From NCBI GenBank assembly GCA_937897645.1, contig CALCNV010000088.1:1-5226 (forward strand): 5,226 bases of DNA, read 5' to 3'. A program made the position numbers and the translations under genes. The DNA comes from an uncultured Lysobacteraceae bacterium (GTDB lineage: Bacteria; Pseudomonadota; Gammaproteobacteria; Xanthomonadales; Xanthomonadaceae). Below the pieces are notes generated by a model. It saw only the letters and a list, made by a program, of their open reading frames with translations. It was not told the origin of the DNA and did no database searches. Each line of letters starts with the position of its first letter. The stretch's first letter is position 1. This document shows, in pieces, positions 1-5,226 of the stretch.

Positions 1-1252
1 GCATTACGCCGACGGCCTGCGTGACTACCTGTTGGGCGAACTGACGGGACGCGAGCTGCTACCGCCGGAACTCTTCGTCGGCAACCTGTCCAAGCAGAGC
101 GAGATCGTCGACTGGGCCGTGGCCTGGCTTCCCGAAGGCGAGCTGGTGCAGGAGAGCTACGTCAACCTGATCCCTACCGCGCAGCACGGCACCCACGTGA
201 ATGGCTTGCGCAGCGGCCTGACCGACGCATTGCGCGAGTTCTGCGACTTCCGCAACCTGCTGCCACGCGGCGTGAAGCTGGCACCGGAAGACGTGTGGGA
301 TCGCGTGGCCTTCGTGCTGTCAGTGAAGATGACCGACCCGCAGTTCAGCGGCCAGACCAAGGAACGCCTGAGCTCCCGGCAGGCTGCAGGCTTCATCGAA
401 GGCGCGGCGCACGATGCGTTCTCGCTGTGGTTGAACCAGCACACCGATTTCGGCGAGCGCATCGCGCAACTGGCGATCGAGCGCGCCAGCGCACGCCTGA
501 AAACCGAAAAGCAGATCGTGCGCAAGAAGGTCACGCAGGGCCCCGCCCTGCCCGGCAAGCTGGCCGACTGCATTTCGCAGGATCTGTCGCGCACCGAGCT
601 CTTCCTGGTAGAAGGCGACTCCGCCGGCGGAAGCGCCAAGCAGGCGCGGGACAAGGATTTCCAGGCGATCCTGCCGCTGCGCGGCAAGATCCTCAACACC
701 TGGGAAGTGGCTTCGGGCGGCGTACTCGCCTCCAATGAAGTACACGACCTGGCCGTGGCGATCGGTTGCGATCCGGGCAAGGACGACATCAGCGGCCTGC
801 GTTACGGCAAGGTGGTGATCCTGGCCGATGCGGACTCCGACGGCCTGCATATCGCGACGCTGCTGACAGCGCTGTTCCTGAAGCATTTCCCGGCATTGGT
901 CGAGGCTGGGAACATCTTCGTGGCGATGCCTCCGCTGTTCCGCGTGGACGTGGGCAAGCAGGTGTTCTACGCGCTGGACGAAGAAGAAAAGCGCCTGCTG
1001 CTGGAGAAGATCGAACGCGAGAAACTCAAGGGCGCCGTCAACGTCACCCGCTTCAAGGGCCTGGGTGAAATGAACCCGTCGCAATTGCGCGAGTCCACCA
1101 TCCACCCAGACACGCGCCGGCTGGTGCAGCTGACCAACGAAGACGATGCGGGAACGCGTTCGCTGATGGACATGTTGTTGGCGAAGAAGCGAGCGGGTGA
1201 TCGCAAGGCGTGGCTGGAGCAGAAGGGCGACCTGGCGTCGCTGGAAGTGTGA
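1..1252 (+). CDS. parE: DNA topoisomerase IV subunit B, ParE (5'-truncated by window edge)
   Basis: ParE is the ATPase and TOPRIM subunit of topoisomerase IV, which with ParC unlinks daughter chromosomes and relaxes supercoils in the cytoplasm. The frame is already open at base 2 (His-Tyr-Ala-Asp-Gly...) and gives 416 residues to the TGA at 1250-1252. Family members are about 630 residues, so roughly 210 N-terminal residues with most of the GHKL ATP-binding fold lie outside the window; the TTG at 32 is not a start. Visible are the transducer domain with the QTK loop at 353-361 (its lysine contacts the ATP gamma-phosphate in this family), the TOPRIM motif EGDSAGG at 611-631, the metal-binding DADSDG at 827-844, and RFKGLGEMNP near 1050-1080. 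The DADSDG-LHI form and the C-terminus ending in LEV fit ParE; GyrB has TDADVDG and a different tail. No frameshift or lost catalytic residue is seen. The gene converges on hutG. Confidence 0.97.
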   Translation, partial: HYADGLRDYLLGELTGRELLPPELFVGNLSKQSEIVDWAVAWLPEGELVQESYVNLIPTAQHGTHVNGLRSGLTDALREFCDFRNLLPRGVKLAPEDVWDRVAFVLSVKMTDPQFSGQTKERLSSRQAAGFIEGAAHDAFSLWLNQHTDFGERIAQLAIERASARLKTEKQIVRKKVTQGPALPGKLADCISQDLSRTELFLVEGDSAGGSAKQARDKDFQAILPLRGKILNTWEVASGGVLASNEVHDLAVAIGCDPGKDDISGLRYGKVVILADADSDGLHIATLLTALFLKHFPALVEAGNIFVAMPPLFRVDVGKQVFYALDEEEKRLLLEKIEREKLKGAVNVTRFKGLGEMNPSQLRESTIHPDTRRLVQLTNEDDAGTRSLMDMLLAKKRAGDRKAWLEQKGDLASLEV

Positions 1253-1273
1253 TCGGCAGATACGACGCCGATC
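1251..1273. terminator. Weak inverted repeat at the parE/hutG convergence, possible terminator
   Basis: GATCGGC at 1251-1257 is the exact reverse complement of GCCGATC at 1267-1273, with a 9-nt loop. The 5' arm begins inside the parE stop codon (1250-1252), and the repeat sits in the 43-bp gap between the convergent parE and hutG ends. A 7-bp stem with no T-run on either side is a poor intrinsic terminator. It could assist transcript end formation for either gene or be chance. It is listed because it is the only structure seen in this gap. Confidence 0.25.
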
Positions 1274-1295
1274 CCACGTCCGGCAAAGTACCGCG

Positions 1296-2072
1296 CTAGG
1301 CGACTACGCAGCCAAGCAACGCGCGTAGCACTTCCTGCGCCTGCACCGCCTTCGCTTCATCCCACGCAAAACTGTCTTCATCCATGTAGATGCGCTGGCT
1401 GATTTCCAGTTGCACGGCGTCGATGCCGTTCGCAGGATCGCCGTACTGGCGGGTGATGTAGCCACCCTTGAAACGACCGTTCACGATGAAGCCGTAACGA
1501 TCTTGTGAGGCCAACACGGCTTCCAGCCGGGATTGCAGCGACGGGGAACAACTCGTACCTGCCGCCGTGCCCAGGTTGAGGTCAGGCAACCGTCCCTCGA
1601 ACAGGAACGGCACCACGCCGCGGATGGAATGCCCTTCCCACAAGACCGCACGACCGTGTTCTGCATGGATGCGCTGCAACTCTGCCTGCAGCGCTTGGTG
1701 GTAAGGACGCCAATACTGCTCGACCCGACTGGCGACTTCGTCTTCACTTGGAGCCTGCCCCTCGACATAGACAGGTTCGCCGCTGAACTGCACGTGCGGG
1801 CACAGGCCGGTCGTGTTCTGCCCGGGGTACAGCGACACGTCGTCCGGCGGACGATTGAGGTCGACGACGTAGCGCGAATACTTCGGCACGAGGATCGACG
1901 CGCCCAGCTCGCGCGCGAAGTCGTAGAGCTTCGATACATGCCAGTCGGTGTCCGGCACGCCGCGCGCAGAATCGGTCAGGCGCGCCGCGATGTCGCCAGG
2001 AACGGCCGTGCCGTCATGCGGCAGGCTGATGAGCAGGGGCGCGGTACCGCGGTGGAGCGTGTAGGTCGACAT
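1296..2072 (-). CDS. hutG: N-formylglutamate deformylase (amidohydrolase), HutG
   Basis: A 258-residue cytosolic hydrolase of the N-formylglutamate amidohydrolase family. It is expected to split N-formyl-L-glutamate into formate and L-glutamate, the last step of the five-step histidine degradation route used by pseudomonads and relatives. Family signatures in order: PHDGT (18-22), PDTDWHV (40-46), DLNRPPDD (71-78), LWEGHSIRG (144-152, including a likely metal-ligand histidine), DLNLGT (164-169), NGRFKGGYITRQYG (198-211) and QLEISQRIYMDE (221-232). Length and N-terminus match the family. ATG at 2072 is the first possible start, because an in-frame TAG lies upstream and no start codon falls between them. 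No Shine-Dalgarno sequence is visible, and a REP arm ends 14 nt before the ATG. No hutH, hutU or hutI is within the window, so it is separated from them here or they lie beyond its edges. The family is confident; the exact substrate is inferred from the HutG-specific motifs. Confidence 0.9.
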   Translation of the reverse strand: MSTYTLHRGTAPLLISLPHDGTAVPGDIAARLTDSARGVPDTDWHVSKLYDFARELGASILVPKYSRYVVDLNRPPDDVSLYPGQNTTGLCPHVQFSGEPVYVEGQAPSEDEVASRVEQYWRPYHQALQAELQRIHAEHGRAVLWEGHSIRGVVPFLFEGRLPDLNLGTAAGTSCSPSLQSRLEAVLASQDRYGFIVNGRFKGGYITRQYGDPANGIDAVQLEISQRIYMDEDSFAWDEAKAVQAQEVLRALLGCVVA

Positions 2073-2086
2073 GGGCGTATGGGTCT

Positions 2087-2154
2087 TGTGGGAGCGACGT
2101 AAGTCGCGAAAGATCTACCGGTGAGGCTTCATCGCGACTTACGTCGCTCCCACA
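2087..2154. repeat. Inverted pair of REP-like palindromes (BIME-like element)
   Basis: Positions 2087-2109 and 2132-2154 are perfect 23-nt reverse complements separated by a 22-nt spacer (2110-2131). Each copy starts TGTGGGAGC and contains the small palindrome GCGAC-GTAA-GTCGC (2094-2107; mirrored at 2134-2147). A GTGG/GTAG-like head followed by a short imperfect palindrome, intergenic position and head-to-head pairing are the hallmarks of REP elements mobilised by RAYT (TnpA-REP) transposases. The pair occupies most of the 101 bp between gor and hutG. Transcribed from the gor side it would fold into a 23-bp stem, which could stabilise the gor mRNA 3' end, cause partial termination, or hinder ribosome access to hutG. 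Copy number elsewhere in the genome is unknown from this window, so calling it a REP family is an inference from form. Confidence 0.85.
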
Positions 2155-2173
2155 GATGGATCGCGCGTGCGCG

Positions 2174-3544
2174 TCAGCGCATCAACACGACTTCTTCGGC
2201 GGAAGTGGGATGGATGGCCATGGTGTCGTCGAGGTCGCGCTTGGTAATTCCTTTCTTCAGCGCCACCGCGAATCCCTGCAGGATTTCATCCGCGCCCTCG
2301 CCCAGCAGATGGATGCCGACGACGCGCTCTTCTTCGCCCACGCAGACCAGCTTGAACAGGCTGCGCTGCGGTGAATCGGCAAGCGCATGCAGCATCGGGC
2401 GGAAGCGACTGGTGTACACCTTCACCGCATCGCCATGGCGTTCGCGTGCTTCCACCTCGTTGAGCCCGACCTTGCCCAGCGGCGGATGTGCGAATACCAC
2501 CGTGGCGATGTCGTCGTAATCGAGCTTCGCATCGACTTGGCCTCCGAACAATCGATCCATCAGCCGCCGCGCGGCCGCGATGGCGACCGGCGTCAACGCG
2601 ATGCGGCTGGCGACGTCACCGACCGCATGCACGTTGCCGGCCGTGCTGTCCTGGTGCTCGTCGACGACAATGAAACCCGCGTCATCAATGGCAACCCCCG
2701 CAGCGTCCAAGCCGAGCCCCTGGCTGTTGGGCATGCGGCCCGTGGCGAAGATCACGCTGTCGAACGGCCCGGTGCCTTGCCCTGATGCGTCCAGCAAGCG
2801 CACCTGCACGTCATCCGCACGCTCCAGCGAAGCCAGCGCATGCCCGAAGTGCGCATGGATGCCGTGTTGGCGCAGGTTTTCGGTGAGTTCGTCCGTCAAT
2901 TCCTGGTCGAAGGAATCCAGTAATCGCTGGCCACGCACGAACAATTCCACCCGGCTGCCCAGCGCCTGCAGCACACCCGCGAGTTCGACCGCGATATATC
3001 CACCGCCAATGATCGCCACGCGTTCCGGCGCACTGCACAGGTTGAAGAAATCATCGGAGACCAGTCCCAGTTCCGCACCCGCGATATCCGGGCGCCTGGG
3101 GCTGCCGCCGGTTACGACCAGCACATGCGCGGCCGTCACGCGTAAGCCCTGGTGTGTTTCCACCGTGTGCGCATCGACGAAACGCCCGCGACACGGCATG
3201 TGCACGATTCCGGCGGCGTGGAGCCGCTTGCGGTAGCTGTCGTGGATGCCAGCGATGTAGCGCTGGCGATGGACGATGAATTCCTTCCACTCAAGTGCGG
3301 GCGGATTGAAATCGAAGCCGAGGCGCGAGGCGAGGTCCATGCGCTGCGCCAGGTCCGCGGCCAGCCACATCGCCTTCTTCGGCACGCAACCGACATTCAC
3401 GCAGGTACCGCCGAATTCACCCGGCTCCAGCAGCGCGACGCGCGCGCCATGCGACGCGGCGCGGAATGCACCGGCCAATCCGCCGGATCCACCGCCGATG
3501 ACCACGAGATCGTAGTCATAGCCATGGCCGGCACTTGCAGTCAC
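2174..3544 (-). CDS. gor: Glutathione reductase (NADPH, FAD)
   Basis: A cytosolic flavoprotein that reduces glutathione disulfide to glutathione with NADPH; 456 residues, close to the 450 of E. coli Gor. Numbering from the chosen start: FAD-binding GGGSGG (17-22), redox-active disulfide in GGTCVNVGCVPKK (Cys48, Cys53), NADP-binding GGGYIAVELAG (180-190), second FAD motif AVGD (307-310), and C-terminal AIHPTSAEE with the catalytic base His445 and Glu450. It ends in LMR, much as E. coli Gor ends in TMR. The frame is open for 43 codons further upstream, but that part lies inside the D-amino acid dehydrogenase gene and lacks homology. GTG at 3544 overlaps that gene's TGA as GTGA, has a GGAG 8 nt before it and puts the FAD motif at the usual distance. 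In the NADPH loop, Arg204 (E. coli Arg198) is kept, but the E. coli Arg204 position is Asp210. Other disulfide reductases are less likely given the Gor-specific C-terminus. Confidence 0.94.
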   Translation of the reverse strand: MTASAGHGYDYDLVVIGGGSGGLAGAFRAASHGARVALLEPGEFGGTCVNVGCVPKKAMWLAADLAQRMDLASRLGFDFNPPALEWKEFIVHRQRYIAGIHDSYRKRLHAAGIVHMPCRGRFVDAHTVETHQGLRVTAAHVLVVTGGSPRRPDIAGAELGLVSDDFFNLCSAPERVAIIGGGYIAVELAGVLQALGSRVELFVRGQRLLDSFDQELTDELTENLRQHGIHAHFGHALASLERADDVQVRLLDASGQGTGPFDSVIFATGRMPNSQGLGLDAAGVAIDDAGFIVVDEHQDSTAGNVHAVGDVASRIALTPVAIAAARRLMDRLFGGQVDAKLDYDDIATVVFAHPPLGKVGLNEVEARERHGDAVKVYTSRFRPMLHALADSPQRSLFKLVCVGEEERVVGIHLLGEGADEILQGFAVALKKGITKRDLDDTMAIHPTSAEEVVLMR

Positions 3545-4791
3545 AGGAAGCGCTCCATGCGGTAAGGCGCAGGATCGATGCTCGGTGCATTCCCACTGAT
3601 CAGATCGGCCATCAGTTGTCCGCTCGCGGCGCTCATGCTGACCCCAAGCATGCCGTGCCCGGTTGCCAGCCATGTGTGCGCAAGGCCAGGCGCGCGACCC
3701 AGTATCGGCAGGTCATCCCAGGTCATCGGGCGCCAGCCGAACCAGCGTTCATGCACGGTGGCGCCCACGGGCTCATGCAGGTATTCACTGGCACCGCGCT
3801 CCAGCGCACCCAGTCGCATGGCATTCAAGGCTTCGTCATAGCCGGAGAATTCCATGGTGCTGCCCAGCCGGAAGCCACTGTCCCACGCCGTCACGCAGAC
3901 CTGGCGATCCTTCAACACCATCGGACGCTTCGGCACGATCGATGGCCGCGAGTAGGTGATCGAGTAACCCTTGCCGGGCTGGATAGGAAGCATCAGCCCG
4001 AGCTTGCGCGCCAATTCCGGCGACCAGGAGCCCAGCGCGATCACTGCTTCTTTCGCATTCCTTGTACCCAGCGATGTCTGCACACTGACGCCCTGCGCGG
4101 AGGGCTGCAGCGATTCAACCCGGCAGCCCTCTTCGATCACGCCACCGCGCTCACGCAACACGCGCGCAAGTTCGGCGACATAACGATCAGGACGCAGCCG
4201 GCCATCGCCCGGGAAACGCACCGCGCCAACCACCCCCGGCTTCAACGCCGGCTCTTCGCGCACGTAATCCACGCCATCGATGAGTTCGCTGGCAATACCG
4301 AATTCGCGCAGCGCTTCGCATTCCTGCAGGTAGTGGTCGAAGTTGGCCTGCTGGTTGAATACGTAATCCAGTCCTTCCTCGGCGAATTCGCATTCCAGCC
4401 CGTACCTGCCCACCCAATCGGCGAGCCGGCTGCGCGAGTCATCCAGGATCACCGAACGCGATTGCGTGCTCTGGCGCCAGTCCTTGAGGTTGCAACGCGC
4501 CGCAAAGTGCAGCAGCCAGCGCCACAAGGCCGGGTCGAAACGCGGCTTGAGATAGAGCGGCGCATCGGGGGTGAACATCCAGCGCAAGCCCTTCAACACC
4601 ACGCCGGGCGCGGCCAGCGGCGGCGCATGGCTGGGCGTGATGGTGCCGCAGTTGCCATGCGAGGCACCGCAGCCCGCGGTGCCGGCTTCGAGCACGCGCA
4701 CGCCGCGGCCGGCTTCGACCAGCGCCACCGCCGTGGCCAGGCCGATCACGCCGCCGCCGATTATCACTACGTCATCGCGAGGGGGATTCAC
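3541..4791 (-). CDS. FAD-dependent D-amino acid dehydrogenase, DadA-like (DAO family)
   Basis: A 416-residue FAD-dependent oxidoreductase of the DAO family, expected to deaminate D-amino acids to 2-oxo acids and pass electrons to the respiratory chain. The N-terminal Rossmann motif GGGVIG (12-17) is followed by Glu35, which should bind the FAD ribose. Then come ASHGNCGTI (43-51) and APGVVLKGLRWMF (61-73), which closely track E. coli DadA (APGVPLKAIKWMF). The C-terminus has GWRPMT (352-357), LPILGR and TGHGMLG (377-383), again as in DadA. No signal peptide or membrane segment is seen; DadA is a peripheral membrane enzyme. GTG at 4791 is the only sensible start: an in-frame TAA lies four codons upstream and no earlier start exists. 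No Shine-Dalgarno sequence is visible. The stop overlaps the gor start (GTGA). No alanine racemase or Lrp gene is adjacent, so the preferred substrate is open; D-proline or hydroxy-D-proline dehydrogenases are related alternatives. Confidence 0.9.
   Translation of the reverse strand: MNPPRDDVVIIGGGVIGLATAVALVEAGRGVRVLEAGTAGCGASHGNCGTITPSHAPPLAAPGVVLKGLRWMFTPDAPLYLKPRFDPALWRWLLHFAARCNLKDWRQSTQSRSVILDDSRSRLADWVGRYGLECEFAEEGLDYVFNQQANFDHYLQECEALREFGIASELIDGVDYVREEPALKPGVVGAVRFPGDGRLRPDRYVAELARVLRERGGVIEEGCRVESLQPSAQGVSVQTSLGTRNAKEAVIALGSWSPELARKLGLMLPIQPGKGYSITYSRPSIVPKRPMVLKDRQVCVTAWDSGFRLGSTMEFSGYDEALNAMRLGALERGASEYLHEPVGATVHERWFGWRPMTWDDLPILGRAPGLAHTWLATGHGMLGVSMSAASGQLMADLISGNAPSIDPAPYRMERFL
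3553..3556 (-). promoter_or_regulatory. Ribosome binding site of gor (decides the GTG start)
   Basis: On the minus strand a GGAG lies 8 nt before the GTG at 3544, inside the last codons (Met-Glu-Arg-Phe-Leu) of the D-amino acid dehydrogenase gene. With the GTGA stop/start overlap, this spacing selects the 456-residue form of Gor over the longer open frame that begins at 3673, and points to translational coupling. Confidence 0.75.
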
Positions 4792-4827
4792 AGCGCTAGT
4801 TTATGCGCAGTACGGGGCCTGATACGA

Positions 4828-4853
4828 GAACGGCCCGCAGAGGCGGGCCGTTC
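4828..4853 (-). terminator. Probable intrinsic terminator of slyD
   Basis: GAACGGCCCGC (4828-4838) and GCGGGCCGTTC (4843-4853) form a perfect 11-bp GC-rich stem with a 4-nt loop, starting 23 nt past the slyD stop codon. Read on the minus strand the stem ends in ...GGCCGTTC and continues CTCGTATC, so the U-tract is short and interrupted. The location just after slyD and 36 nt before the dehydrogenase GTG supports termination of slyD and separates the two transcription units. Some read-through is possible given the weak U-tract. Confidence 0.8.
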
Positions 4854-4876
4854 CAAAGCTGCCGCGAGCACAGCGA

Positions 4877-5226
4877 TCAGTGCTGGTGGCCACCGTCGCC
4901 GTGCACATGGCCGTGCTGCAGCTCTTCGGTGGTGGCTTCGCGCACTTCCACGATTTCCACGTCGAAGTGCAGCGCCTTGCCGGCCATGGGATGGTTCAAG
5001 TCCACGTCGACCACGCTCATGCCCACCTTCTGGATGGTCACCGCGCGCGGGCCGAAGTTGGTCTGCAGCATGACCTGCATGCCGGGTTCCAGCTTCTGCG
5101 CGCCGAAGTGCTTCTTCGGCACGCGCTGGGTCAGGCCTTCGCGGTGCTCGCCATAGGCATCGGCGGCGTCGACGTCCACGCCGAAGCTTTCGCCGGCTTC
5201 ATGGTCGAGCATGGCCGTTTCCAGGC
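4877..5226 (-). CDS. slyD: FKBP-type peptidyl-prolyl isomerase SlyD (N-terminus outside window)
   Basis: SlyD is a cytosolic prolyl cis-trans isomerase and chaperone whose His-rich tail binds nickel and other metals; in E. coli it assists nickel-hydrogenase maturation. The frame runs off the right edge, leaving 115 residues that begin LETAMLDHEAGESF, which matches E. coli SlyD LETALEGHEVGDKF, so the ATG at 5212 is internal. Next come DAYGEH and QRVPKKHF, leading into the insert-in-flap chaperone region, then NHPMAGKALHFDVEIVEVREAT, the FKBP strand closing the fold, and the metal-binding tail HGHVHGDGGHQH with five histidines. The tail is much shorter than that of E. coli SlyD and carries no cysteine. 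Roughly 45 N-terminal residues are missing. A terminator-like stem-loop follows the gene. Confidence 0.95.
   Translation of the reverse strand, partial: LETAMLDHEAGESFGVDVDAADAYGEHREGLTQRVPKKHFGAQKLEPGMQVMLQTNFGPRAVTIQKVGMSVVDVDLNHPMAGKALHFDVEIVEVREATTEELQHGHVHGDGGHQH

Noticed and set aside
32..34. TTG at 32 as the start of a short ParE-like protein.
   Set aside because: The reading frame is open to the left edge and the residues before it (YADGLRDYL) continue normal ParE sequence, so the gene is cut by the window.
320..1105. A 261-codon open frame antisense to parE.
   Set aside because: parE is unmistakable over this span. The antisense frame has shadow composition (many Gln, Arg, Ala, His) and no motif I recognise.
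1533..2102. A 189-codon plus-strand open frame over hutG and part of the REP pair.
   Set aside because: It is antisense to hutG, which has family motifs along its whole length; the frame itself shows no domain and looks like a GC-driven shadow.
2110..2131. The 22-nt spacer between the REP arms as an operator or promoter.
   Set aside because: It contains a small ACCGGT palindrome, but it is too short to hold a promoter and no -10/-35 pair is visible.
3545..3673. A 43-residue N-terminal extension of Gor from an upstream ATG at 3673.
   Set aside because: It lies wholly inside the dehydrogenase gene, has no resemblance to Gor or to a targeting peptide, and the GTG at 3544 has a well-placed GGAG and a stop/start overlap.
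3535..5073. A 512-codon open frame on the plus strand, longer than the dehydrogenase gene opposite it.
   Set aside because: It is antisense to the dehydrogenase, the terminator and part of slyD, is rich in Arg, His and Ala as expected of a GC-rich shadow frame, and shows no recognisable domain. The minus-strand proteins carry clear family motifs throughout.

Overview
The window is a GC-rich piece of chromosome with dense gene packing and ordinary housekeeping and metabolic genes. The proteins are gammaproteobacterial in type: ParE, Gor and SlyD all read close to their E. coli homologues. An inverted pair of GTGGGAGCGAC-type REP palindromes between genes is a style I associate with Xanthomonadaceae/Lysobacteraceae (Lysobacter, Luteimonas, Pseudoxanthomonas and relatives). 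That placement is an inference from composition and repeat style, not from a search.

Layout: (1) 1-1252, plus strand: the C-terminal two thirds of parE (topoisomerase IV subunit B), cut by the left edge. (2) 1296-2072, minus strand: a complete hutG-type N-formylglutamate deformylase, converging on parE across 43 bp. (3) 2087-2154: two perfect 23-nt inverted REP-like copies around a 22-nt spacer, filling most of the gap between gor and hutG. (4) 2174-3544, minus: gor, glutathione reductase, starting at a GTG that overlaps the stop codon of the gene before it. (5) 3541-4791, minus: a DadA-like FAD-dependent D-amino acid dehydrogenase, also with a GTG start. (6) 4828-4853: a strong stem-loop, probably the terminator of slyD. 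(7) 4877 to the right edge, minus: the C-terminal part of slyD, a FKBP-type prolyl isomerase and metallochaperone.

Transcription on the minus strand runs slyD, terminator, D-amino acid dehydrogenase, gor, REP pair, hutG. The dehydrogenase and gor share a GTGA overlap and are almost certainly one translationally coupled unit. hutG follows gor by 101 bp on the same strand, with the REP pair in between, so it may be a distal, attenuated member of the same transcript or have its own promoter. The three enzymes touch amino-acid catabolism (D-amino acid oxidation; release of glutamate in the five-step histidine pathway) and thiol redox balance, but no single pathway joins them clearly.

I see no defence system, CRISPR array, insertion sequence, tRNA or rRNA, and no gene-free stretch over about 100 bp. 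I found no convincing undescribed system. The points worth a second look are the REP pair next to the hutG start, the coupled dehydrogenase-gor pair, a substitution in the NADPH-binding loop of Gor, and a possibly leaderless start of the dehydrogenase.
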